Shown here: one piece after another, positions 56,201 to 61,368 of the stretch
How positions within the stretch are numbered: position 1 is the first letter of the stretch
How the letters are laid out: each line of letters begins with the position of its first letter
NCBI GenBank assembly: GCA_016125225.1
Contig: WGME01000012.1
Span: 87,821-151,820 of the forward strand
DNA length: 64,000 nt
Source: a bacterium
GTDB lineage: Bacteria > Planctomycetota > Planctomycetia > Planctomycetales > Planctomycetaceae
Direction of reading: 5' to 3'
Program-made: the position numbers and the translations under genes
Notes under the pieces: generated by a model
Seen by the model: only the letters and a program-made list of their open reading frames with translations
Told to the model about the DNA's origin: nothing
Databases searched by the model: none

Positions 56201-56821
56201 GTCGGCAACACCTACTTCGGCTTCTTCTCGAAGGACGCGCTCGCCAATCAAGTGGGCATCCGCGACGCGGCGGTCTATCAACCCACTTCGGAAGAGTTGA
56301 TCCGGGCGAAGACGTTCCCGATTTCGTTGGAACCCCCATTTCCAGATGACCAGTTCTGCATGGTCCGCCGGGTCGATGCCCTCGTGCCCGATGGCGGCCC
56401 GCACGGTTTGGGTTACATCCGCGGCAGCGTCGATGTCGATCCATCGATGTGGTTCTTCAAGGCCCATTTCTACCAGGACCCCGTCTGGCCCGGTTCGCTG
56501 GGCTTGGAGTCGTTCCTGCAACTGCTGCAAATCTTCGCCGCTGAGAAATGGGGGGCTGAGGGCTTAGGGCTCAGGGCTCAGGGCTCAGAGTTAATGCCTG
56601 CTGCATCGACTCTTAGCCCTTGGCACTTAGCACTTAGCTCTCCGCACGAATGGGTCTACCGGGGTCAGGTGATTCCCCGTGATAAAACCGTTACAGTGGA
56701 TGTGGTGGTGACGGCGGTGGATGAGGCGACCCGCAAGCTGACGGCGTCGGGCTTTCTCACCGTCGATGGCCGCGTGATTTACCAGATGATCGATTTTGCG
56801 ATCACCATGAACCCAACTTAG
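50285..56821 (+). CDS. PUFA/secondary-lipid-synthase-like megasynthase: KS-CLF-AT-(hotdog)4
   Basis: A 2178-residue iterative lipid synthase. KS, residues about 5-455: catalytic C194 in DAACASS, H328 in HATGTPIGDG, H368 in KSNVGH. CLF-like second KS, about 478-750: the Cys position is Glu665 in ISSDEQSG, so it is condensation-dead. AT, about 848-1185: GYSLGES with Ser939. A Pro-rich linker follows, then four hotdog folds from about 1397, 1611, 1839 and 2021. The second and fourth have the catalytic pattern H-F-x-x-D-x-V-x-P-G (H1651, H2061); the first and third lack it. This matches the PfaC-type DH tetradomain. There is no ACP, KR or ER. The start is a GTG at 50285. Six repeats lie in frame, mostly near domain borders. 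oleA follows after 29 bp. Product: probably a polyunsaturated acyl chain (inference). Confidence 0.9.
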   Translation: MTEQRERVAIVGRGGVFPGAQDLTTFWQNIAAGHDAGRNVSADRWALSPEKCLAPGGPQPDRVYSTWCCSLDDIAEDWSGLAISVNDVNGLDPLFRIGLTAAAMAWRDARQPRVDPQRVGTIFGHIVLPTEATSALSRQLLLSEFGRRVLGLRDAVPSSSEWSPRNWQAAGLPAAIIATALGFQGPSYTLDAACASSLYALKLACDELLENRADVMVAGGLSRPDCQYTQMGFAQLQALTKSGRCAPLSAAADGLVVGEGAGLFVLKRLSDAVRDGDHIYATIAGIGLSNDRGANLLAPRSEGQLRAMQAAYRQAGWQPGDVDLIECHATGTPIGDGVELDSLHALWHDTDARAGQCVLGSVKSNVGHLLTGAGGVSLMKLLAALEHHTLPPTANFVEPATGLKRDGSPFRVLSEAEEWSSRSPGSPRRAAINAFGFGGINAHVLLEEWHAEATGSLSRGPDASTHITPADTPRSLENIAIIGIGATLGGASSKPHLRRVFWKQDQLATTHTTGWGMTAEGTSGAPITEVTTAVDAFRIPPIELEEMLPQQLLMLQVAAAAIDDAGIPRELGIETGCFIGISLDPNATNFHCRWIIAEQAAEWARQLGLELSDDELATLTQKLRDTFGPALTANRVMGNLGGIVASRLAREFDVGGPCFTISSDEQSGAAALEVALRALQRGDLQQAVVGAVDLPSDIRRQIAATSDVPFIDGAVAFVLKRESDAIRAGDRIYAVIEADQPADTISLTWSPTTPVGSAGAVTSLLPILSAAWSLEAGMRPATSDQSAEPWLHNRCEGPRRARVESTGDYGTWSFTLREPSERGDVNPLGDSTRISVSPGELTLPRSPKLAFVFPGSGNHFLGMGRELLTACPEVLQRQDIENERLHDQYRPDVIWQGASTEAIGRDHKTMIFGQVALGTALCDLLERCGVRPQAVIGYSLGESAALFGLKAWRDRDEMLRRMEASDLFGGDLTSPFNAARKAWGIPQGQDVPWLSGVIDRSADEVRKVLERRTKAYLFIINTPSQCVIGGERGQIESLVKELGAKFIPFPAPSTVHCAILKEVGRDYVELHQMTTTPPEGIDFYSSATGQVYGLSRDAAAGAILAQAIDTVDFPRVIENAYRDGVRLFLEIGPGSSCTKMIDEILGERSHWARALCPATADPVGHARKVLSELAEQGVTVDLSPLSFADIEPSVTHSARAVITPTQGAPWQRDDDLTTPIKRTSAVTIPQRESTVSAISQPKPAPMPTANRPLPAPAPLPARSVSVASPSVPSYPTATAKLSIGEDISPALATWESWMTERIAAHEAFLRFSAQTQQIAAEMIVGESRSVEIGTRSAEQAQRYTHPVANVPPSTRPLPPSATPPRSLNYDQCMEFAIGSIGKVLGPKFAEIDQYPTRVRLPDIPLMLVDRILEIEGEPLSMTHGRVVTEHDIHADDWYLDCGRIPTCLAVESGQADLFLSGWLGIDFETRGLASYRLLDAVVTFHDALPGPGKTIHYDIRINSFFRQGDTWLFRFEFDATVNGQPLLTMRDGCAGFFTQQELQAGQGIIHAALDKQPRPGKRPDDWDDPVPLTIESYTDEQLTALRKGDLAACFGPVFDGLPLQQPVTLPSGRLNLVHRVLELDPAGGKYGIGKIRAEADIHPDDWFLTCHFCDDQVMPGTLMYECCLHTLRVYLLRMGWIGEAGEIAYEPVPGIKSRLKCRGQVLASTKTVWYEVTLKELGYGDAQRRPGIAIPGRQGDNSAFCIADALMYADGKPIVEITDMSVRLTGLTKEHVERLWTANTPGIALPGRPNPQPSTLNPQPLFDTDRITAFAIGKPSEAFGDRYRIFDEERTIARLPGPPFQFLDRITAIENCEPWVLAAGGEIVAEYDVPPDAWYFAANRSQTMPFAVLLETALQPCGWLAGYLGSALTSDVDLSFRNLGGKAKQLQPVTPQSGTLTTKVKITRVSQSAGMIIQHYDYDLRCNGEPVYVGNTYFGFFSKDALANQVGIRDAAVYQPTSEELIRAKTFPISLEPPFPDDQFCMVRRVDALVPDGGPHGLGYIRGSVDVDPSMWFFKAHFYQDPVWPGSLGLESFLQLLQIFAAEKWGAEGLGLRAQGSELMPAASTLSPWHLALSSPHEWVYRGQVIPRDKTVTVDVVVTAVDEATRKLTASGFLTVDGRVIYQMIDFAITMNPT
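51641..51664 (+). repeat. In-frame palindrome in the KS-CLF linker
   Basis: GCCACGGGATCGCTATCCCG then TGGT: a 24-bp palindrome at codons about 453-460, in the linker between KS and CLF. The GGGAT/ATCCC core and 4-nt centre match the intergenic family. Confidence 0.7.
52745..52771 (+). repeat. In-frame palindrome in the CLF-AT linker
   Basis: GAGCGGGGGGATG, TAA (out of frame), ATCCCCTCGGT: an imperfect palindrome in the linker just before AT, reading SERGDVNPLG. A variant of the GGGAT/ATCCC family. Confidence 0.6.
54265..54367 (+). repeat. In-frame inverted pair of heptamer arrays in the AT-DH linker
   Basis: The left arm (54265-54299) reads TCGAAGC GTGGAAA TCGGGAC GCGGAGT GCGGAGC. The right arm (54340-54367) reads TTCCACA CGCCCTC TTCCGCC TTCCGCA. 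Both have a 7-bp register and are roughly inverse complementary. They lie between AT and the first hotdog fold. Confidence 0.65.
55467..55496 (+). repeat. In-frame CCCAGGGAT palindrome in the first DH unit
   Basis: GACGCCCAGGGAT, AGCG, ATCCCAGGGCGTC: a palindrome with one mismatch pair. 25 of 30 bases equal the intergenic copy at 44492. It encodes RRPGIAIPG in a loop between LKELGYGD and the ADALMYADGKPI strand. Confidence 0.88.
55633..55695 (+). repeat. In-frame palindrome plus AACCCTC heptamers between the two DH units
   Basis: A CCCAGGGATCGCG/CTCCCCGGGCGT palindrome (55633-55660), then AACCCTC repeated four times plus AACC (55664-55695). The reading frame cycles through the 7-bp units, giving NPQPSTLNPQP. 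Confidence 0.9.
56553..56640 (+). repeat. In-frame inverted pair of heptamer arrays inside the last hotdog domain
   Basis: Six units GGGCTGA GGGCTTA GGGCTCA GGGCTCA GGGCTCA GAGTTAA (56553-56594), then the opposite orientation CTCTTAG CCCTTGG CACTTAG CACTTAG (56610-56637). It encodes about 30 extra residues (AEGLGLRAQGSEL and on) between LQLLQIFAAEKW and the strand EWVYRGQVIP. Confidence 0.92.
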
Positions 56822-56850
56822 CCGCGAGGCAGAGCCGAGCGCTGGCATCT

Positions 56851-58014
56851 ATGAAGTACAACCGCGTTTTCGTTGATGCGATTGGTTATGAACTCGCCCC
56901 GGTGGTGGTCACCTCGACCGACATCGAAGCGCGGCTGGAACCGCTGTATACCAAGCTGCGGATCAATCCCGGTCAGCTTGAAGCGTGGACCGGCATTGCC
57001 GAACGCCGCTGGTGGGACGAAGGCCATAAGCTGAGTGACGGGGCGACCCAGGCCGCTCGCCGGGCCTTGGAGCAATCGAACGTCGCCGCTCGTGATCTTG
57101 AAGTGCTGGTCTATGCGGGGGTCTGTCGCGAACAGTTTGAACCCGCGACGGCCTGTGCGGTGGCGGCCAACCTCAGCATCAGTCGCGATGCGGCCGTGTT
57201 CGATGTCAGTAACGCCTGCCTCGGCGTCTTGAATGGCATGGTTGATATTGCCAATCGCATCGAACTCGGCCAGATTCGAGCGGGCATGGTGGTGTCCTGC
57301 GAATCGGCCCGCGAGATCATCGAATACACCATTCATCGCCTGCTCGAAGACATGAGCATGGACGCACTGACGAAGTCGCTCGCCACACTCACCGGAGGGT
57401 CGGGGGCTGTCGCGGTCCTGCTCACCGATGGTAGCTTCAGCCGTCAGCATCAGCACCGTTTATTGGGCGGCGTCACCAAAGCCGCACCGGAGCATCACAA
57501 CCTCTGTCTGTGGGGGTTTGAATCGCTGCTCCCCGCAGCGGTCAACAAAGTGGAATCGATCCTGCCGAGCGCGGTCACCCATGCCAAGCTCGCGAACCTG
57601 ATGCCCCAACTGGTCCAGGATAAGGTGGGCGGGCTGTTACCGGCACGACTGTCGTATGCCTTCAATCAGTTCATGCACACCGATTCGATTTCCGTGCTGC
57701 GGTACGGTGTCGATCTCGGCGTGAAGACCTGGGATTCCTTCCTCGCGAAGATCGGCCTGCGGTCAGACCAGATCGATAAGGTGATCTGCCATCAGGTCGG
57801 CAAAGGGCACCGCGAACAGGTGCTGTCGACCTTGGGCATTCCCACCGACAAAGATTTCTGCACGTTCCCGTATCTCGGCAACATCGGCACGGTCAGCCTG
57901 CCGTTGACAGCGGCCATCGCCGACGAACGCGGCTTCCTCGAACGCGGCGACCGAGTCGGCTTCCTCGGCATCGGCAGCGGTCTAAACTGCTTGATGCTGG
58001 CGCTCGATTGGTAA
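56851..58014 (+). CDS. oleA: OleA: acyl-CoA head-to-head condensing enzyme (thiolase superfamily)
   Basis: A 387-residue KAS III/thiolase-fold enzyme that condenses two fatty acyl thioesters to a beta-keto acid, the first step of long-chain olefin synthesis. The catalytic Cys123 is in DVSNACLGVLNG, His314 in VICHQVGKGHREQV, Asn344 in YLGNIGTVSLP, and the general-base Glu region is EQFEPATA. WGFESLL and the HTDSISVLRYGVDLGVKTW segment are typical of OleA rather than FabH. It is about 50 residues longer than the Xanthomonas enzyme, mostly in the region 215-275. It follows the megasynthase by 29 bp, so its acyl donor may be that enzyme's product. Confidence 0.92.
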   Translation: MKYNRVFVDAIGYELAPVVVTSTDIEARLEPLYTKLRINPGQLEAWTGIAERRWWDEGHKLSDGATQAARRALEQSNVAARDLEVLVYAGVCREQFEPATACAVAANLSISRDAAVFDVSNACLGVLNGMVDIANRIELGQIRAGMVVSCESAREIIEYTIHRLLEDMSMDALTKSLATLTGGSGAVAVLLTDGSFSRQHQHRLLGGVTKAAPEHHNLCLWGFESLLPAAVNKVESILPSAVTHAKLANLMPQLVQDKVGGLLPARLSYAFNQFMHTDSISVLRYGVDLGVKTWDSFLAKIGLRSDQIDKVICHQVGKGHREQVLSTLGIPTDKDFCTFPYLGNIGTVSLPLTAAIADERGFLERGDRVGFLGIGSGLNCLMLALDW

Positions 58015-58023
58015 AAGCTTTTG

Positions 58024-58567
58024 GCCACAAGAGGCACAAAAGAGCACAAAAAAGTCAGTGGTTGGGGTAGTCGTGCATCAGGGCCAGTTTCTTGATTTGT
58101 AGTTTCGGTGCACCGAAGTTTATCAGTAAACCGTGCTCGATTCGCGACGCTCGCAAGTACCCCAGCACTTGTGCCGTATGCGACTCATTCAGATTGTCAC
58201 AGGCTTTGATTTCGACGATCAACGGCCAGAAGAGATAGAGGTCGGCTTTATAAGCGCCCAACTCGGTGCCATCTTCATCGAAAACAGAAAGACCGTATTG
58301 CTGTTCGACGGCAATGCCATGCTTTCGTAAACGATTGGTCAGGCCATTTTCGTAGACCTTTTCCAGATGGCCGTGCCTCAGGAAACAGTGAAGTTCAAAA
58401 CTTCGCTCTCGTATGAAATCACAGAGATCCAGCACCGTATTGAAGGTTTTGCTATCGAACATCGCCAATTCCTTTATGGGTAATGGTGTCTCAATCCTCA
58501 ACCGGGTACCATTCCGCAAACAGATTCTGATTTCAACCCTTTTGTGATCTTTTGTGCATTCTGTGGC
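58024..58567. mobile_element. GxxExxY gene element with terminal inverted repeats, 544 bp
   Basis: The left end GCCACAAGAGGCACAAAAGA and the right end (TTTTGTGATCTTTTGTGCAT, then TCTGTGGC) are inverted repeats of about 30 bp. They enclose one gene of the GxxExxY family on the minus strand. The ends match the two short elements at 35924 and 44562. It separates oleA from oleB, and oleB's GTG start codons lie inside the right end. Confidence 0.85.
58055..58462 (-). CDS. GxxExxY family protein (PD-(D/E)XK nuclease superfamily)
   Basis: A 135-residue protein. The name-giving motif is GHLEKVY. The PD-(D/E)XK-like core reads YKADLYLFWPLIVEIKA (Asp, then E-x-K), followed by QVLGYLRASRIEHGLLINFG. The family is found in many copies in planctomycete, verrucomicrobial and other genomes and has no established function. 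I start at the ATG at 58462 because AAGGAA lies about 7 nt upstream. It is antisense to the ole operon and enclosed by inverted repeats. Confidence 0.92.
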   Translation of the reverse strand: MFDSKTFNTVLDLCDFIRERSFELHCFLRHGHLEKVYENGLTNRLRKHGIAVEQQYGLSVFDEDGTELGAYKADLYLFWPLIVEIKACDNLNESHTAQVLGYLRASRIEHGLLINFGAPKLQIKKLALMHDYPNH

Positions 58568-59450
58568 TCAAGAATTCCCCCAATTCAACTTTCCACCTCA
58601 CTTCGCCACCATCAATGGCCACCGGCTGCATTACCTGGATGAAGGCAGCGGGCCGGCGGTGGTGATGGTGCATGGCAATCCCAACTGGGTTTATTACTGG
58701 CGGAAGCTGATCCCCGCGCTGTCGGATCAATTTCGTTGCCTGGCGATTGATCACATCGGCTGCGGCCTGTCTGACAAGCCCGACGATGCCCATTATCCTT
58801 ACACGTTATCCCGGCGGATCGATGACCTCACCACGTGGATTGAGCAATTGCAGATCGCGGGGCCGATTCACATCATTGCCCATGACTGGGGCGGTATGAT
58901 TGCCTCGGGGTTTGCCACGCAGCATCCCGACCGCATCGGCAAACTGGTGATGCTCAACACGGCGGCGTTTCATCTGCCGAAGACGACACAGATTCCCTGG
59001 CAACTCAAGCTGGCCCGCACGCCGTTGCTCGGGGCCATCCTCATGCGGGGTTTTAATGCGTTCAGCCGAGGGGCGGTGAAGTCGTGTGTCACACGGACGC
59101 CGATGCCCGCCGATGTCGCAGCGGCCTATTGTGCCCCTTATGATTCCTGGGCACATCGCATCGCGGTGCATCGCTTTGTGCAGGATATTCCCTTGCAACC
59201 CGGTGATCGCGGCTACGATCTAGTCACGCAGATCGAGCAGGATTTTGTGAAGCTGCAGGACAAGCCCCTGCTCATCGGCTGGGGCGAACGCGATTTTGTC
59301 TTCAACGATCACTTCCTGCAGGAATGGATGGCTCGTTGCCCCCAGGCGAAGGTGCTGCGGTATCCCGATTGCGGCCATTATGTGCTGGAAGATGCGGCCG
59401 CCGAGTTGATTCCGGAAATTTGTGCGTTCCTCAGTGGCTCGGGGACATAA
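58554..59450 (+). CDS. oleB: OleB: beta-lactone decarboxylase (alpha/beta-hydrolase, haloalkane-dehalogenase-like)
   Basis: A 298-residue alpha/beta-hydrolase. In ole clusters it decarboxylates the beta-lactone made by OleC to the cis-olefin. The catalytic Asp111 is in IIAHDWGGMIA, the His in YPDCGHYVLED, and the halide/oxyanion-type HGNPNWVYYWRKL fits the family. The start is a GTG at 58554 or 58563; both lie inside the right terminal repeat of the GxxExxY element, so the element defines the translation start region. It overlaps no gene and ends 4 bp before the oleC start. Confidence 0.9.
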   Translation: MHSVAQEFPQFNFPPHFATINGHRLHYLDEGSGPAVVMVHGNPNWVYYWRKLIPALSDQFRCLAIDHIGCGLSDKPDDAHYPYTLSRRIDDLTTWIEQLQIAGPIHIIAHDWGGMIASGFATQHPDRIGKLVMLNTAAFHLPKTTQIPWQLKLARTPLLGAILMRGFNAFSRGAVKSCVTRTPMPADVAAAYCAPYDSWAHRIAVHRFVQDIPLQPGDRGYDLVTQIEQDFVKLQDKPLLIGWGERDFVFNDHFLQEWMARCPQAKVLRYPDCGHYVLEDAAAELIPEICAFLSGSGT

Positions 59451-59454
59451 GGGC

Positions 59455-61125
59455 ATGAACATCGCGGACCCGCTCATCGCCCAATGCCTCGCCCGGCCCG
59501 ATGCTGTAGTGATTCAATCGCCCAGTGTTCCGCGGGCTAACCCCGACTTGCGCCAGTATCACGCGGTGACCTTTGGCGAACTGCATCAACGGGTTCGGCG
59601 GCTCACCGCGGCTCTCAATGAAATCGGCATCGCGCGCGGCACCCGTTGCGCGCTGATGGTGCCGCCGTCGATTGAATTTGTAGAACTCACGTTCGCGTTG
59701 TTTGCTGTCGGAGCCGTGCCGGTCTTTGTCGATCCGGGCATTGGCATCGCGAATCTCAAAGCGTGTCTCGGAGAAGCTGAACCGGAAGCATTCATTGGCG
59801 TCACGCGGGCCCATGTGGCGCGGCTGTTGTTCGGTTGGGCACGCTCGTCGGTGAAAACAGTCGTCACTGTCGGGGCGAAGTTCGGTTGGGGGGGCGTGAC
59901 GCTCAAGCGACTCCATACGCAATCGACCGCTACCGCTGATGTGTGCGACACCACGGCCGATGATGTCGCCGCGATTCTTTTCACCAGTGGCAGCACCGGC
60001 GTTCCCAAGGGAGCGGTCTACACGCATGGCATGTTCCTCGCTCAACTCGACCGGCTGCGCGATGCCTTTGACATCACGCCGGGCGAAGTCGATCTCTGTA
60101 CGTTTCCGTTGTTTGCACTGTTCGGACCAGCGCTCGGCATGACATCTGTGGTGCCGGTGATGGACTCGACCAAACCGGCTCAGGTCGATCCTCGCGAAAT
60201 CCTCACGCCCATGTTGCGATGGCGAGCGACCAACCTGTTCGGCTCACCGGCCTTGCTCAACCGTGTCGGCACGGCACTCAAAGAGATGCCGGTGGATGAT
60301 GCGAAGCAACGCATTCAGACGGTGAAACGCGTACTGTCGGCCGGGGCACCGGTGTCGCCGCGTGTGCTGGAAATGATGACCGGGTTCCTCGCACCGGGCA
60401 CGCAGGTTTTCACACCCTACGGAGCGACGGAAGCCCTACCCGTCGCGGTGATTGGCAGCGACGAAGTGCTGCGCGAGACCCGGCAGCTTACGGCAACGGG
60501 GGCAGGCACATGCATCGGTCGGCCAGTCAAAGATCTGGACGTACGCATCATTCGTATCACTGATGCACCGATCGGGAAGTGGTCGAATGAACTGCTGTTA
60601 CCTACGGGCGAAATCGGCGAGATCGTGGTGCATGGCCCGCAGGTCACGCAGGAGTATTTCCGTCGCCCTGATTTGACTCAACTGGCCAAGATTCCTGACG
60701 CCCAGCGTGGCACCGCATGGCACCGCATGGGTGATGTCGGTTATTTCGATGAACAGGGCCGGTTATGGTTCTGCGGCCGCAAGTCACAACGGGTGACCGT
60801 GGGAGACAAGACCCATTTCACCGATCCTGTCGAAGGCATTTTCAATGCTGATCCCGGCGTCTTCCGCAGCGCCTTGGTCGGAGCAAAAGTGCAGGGAGCA
60901 TGGCAACCCGTCGTGTGCATTCAACGCCTGATGTCGCCGCGTCCGACCGCTGAAGCCGAATTGAAACGGCAACTGCTGGAACTCGCGCAGCAGCATGAAG
61001 CCACACGGGATATTCTCACGATTCTGTTTCATCCCGACTTTCCCGTCGATATCCGGCACAACTCCAAAATCTTCCGCGAGAAGCTGGCCGTCTGGGCGCA
61101 GGAACAACTCGATCAGCGATCGTGA
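59455..61125 (+). CDS. oleC: OleC: beta-lactone synthetase (AMP-binding family)
   Basis: A 556-residue ANL-superfamily enzyme that converts beta-hydroxy acids to beta-lactones with ATP. AILFTSGSTGVPKGAVYTHG is the P-loop; TPYGATEALPVAVIG the A5 motif; MGDVGYFDEQGRLWFCGR the A7/A8 hinge region; HNSKIFREKLAVWA carries the C-terminal Lys. CQALARPDAV-type openings and FPLFALFGPALGM are typical of OleC. The ATG at 59455 is preceded by GGGGA at 8 nt. It lies 4 bp after oleB. Confidence 0.93.
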   Translation: MNIADPLIAQCLARPDAVVIQSPSVPRANPDLRQYHAVTFGELHQRVRRLTAALNEIGIARGTRCALMVPPSIEFVELTFALFAVGAVPVFVDPGIGIANLKACLGEAEPEAFIGVTRAHVARLLFGWARSSVKTVVTVGAKFGWGGVTLKRLHTQSTATADVCDTTADDVAAILFTSGSTGVPKGAVYTHGMFLAQLDRLRDAFDITPGEVDLCTFPLFALFGPALGMTSVVPVMDSTKPAQVDPREILTPMLRWRATNLFGSPALLNRVGTALKEMPVDDAKQRIQTVKRVLSAGAPVSPRVLEMMTGFLAPGTQVFTPYGATEALPVAVIGSDEVLRETRQLTATGAGTCIGRPVKDLDVRIIRITDAPIGKWSNELLLPTGEIGEIVVHGPQVTQEYFRRPDLTQLAKIPDAQRGTAWHRMGDVGYFDEQGRLWFCGRKSQRVTVGDKTHFTDPVEGIFNADPGVFRSALVGAKVQGAWQPVVCIQRLMSPRPTAEAELKRQLLELAQQHEATRDILTILFHPDFPVDIRHNSKIFREKLAVWAQEQLDQRS

Positions 61126-61130
61126 ATATC

Positions 61131-61367
61131 ATGTCCGACAGTGACTTCGATGACGATGAGAATGAAGACTGGGGCGATGACGACGATCTCCCCACGATCC
61201 GTTGCCCCTATTGCCGGGCGGAGATTCTCGAAGATCTGCCGCAGTGTCCCGAATGTGGCAACTACATCTCCGAGGAAGACCAGCCGCCTCAGCCGAAGCC
61301 GTTGTGGATTGTGATTGGTCTTGTCGCCTGTTTCATCATTGTTGCGATTTGGATCATAAGGTTCTGA
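61131..61367 (+). CDS. Small zinc-ribbon membrane protein between oleC and oleD
   Basis: A 78-residue protein: an acidic N-terminus (Asp/Glu run), a zinc ribbon (CPYC, then CPEC, 13 residues apart), and one C-terminal membrane segment (LWIVIGLVACFIIVAIWII). A GTG at 61122, overlapping the oleC stop, is an alternative start. It ends 1 bp before the oleD ATG, so it is clearly in the operon. Such proteins are common as unnamed planctomycete genes. A role as membrane anchor or assembly factor for the Ole complex is a guess. Confidence 0.75.
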   Translation: MSDSDFDDDENEDWGDDDDLPTIRCPYCRAEILEDLPQCPECGNYISEEDQPPQPKPLWIVIGLVACFIIVAIWIIRF

Positions 61368-61368
61368 G

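Noticed and set aside
50285..56821. Type I polyketide or enediyne synthase
   Set aside because: The CLF-type second KS and paired FabA-like hotdog DH units fit PUFA/secondary-lipid synthases; no KR or ACP and no enediyne partner genes are present.
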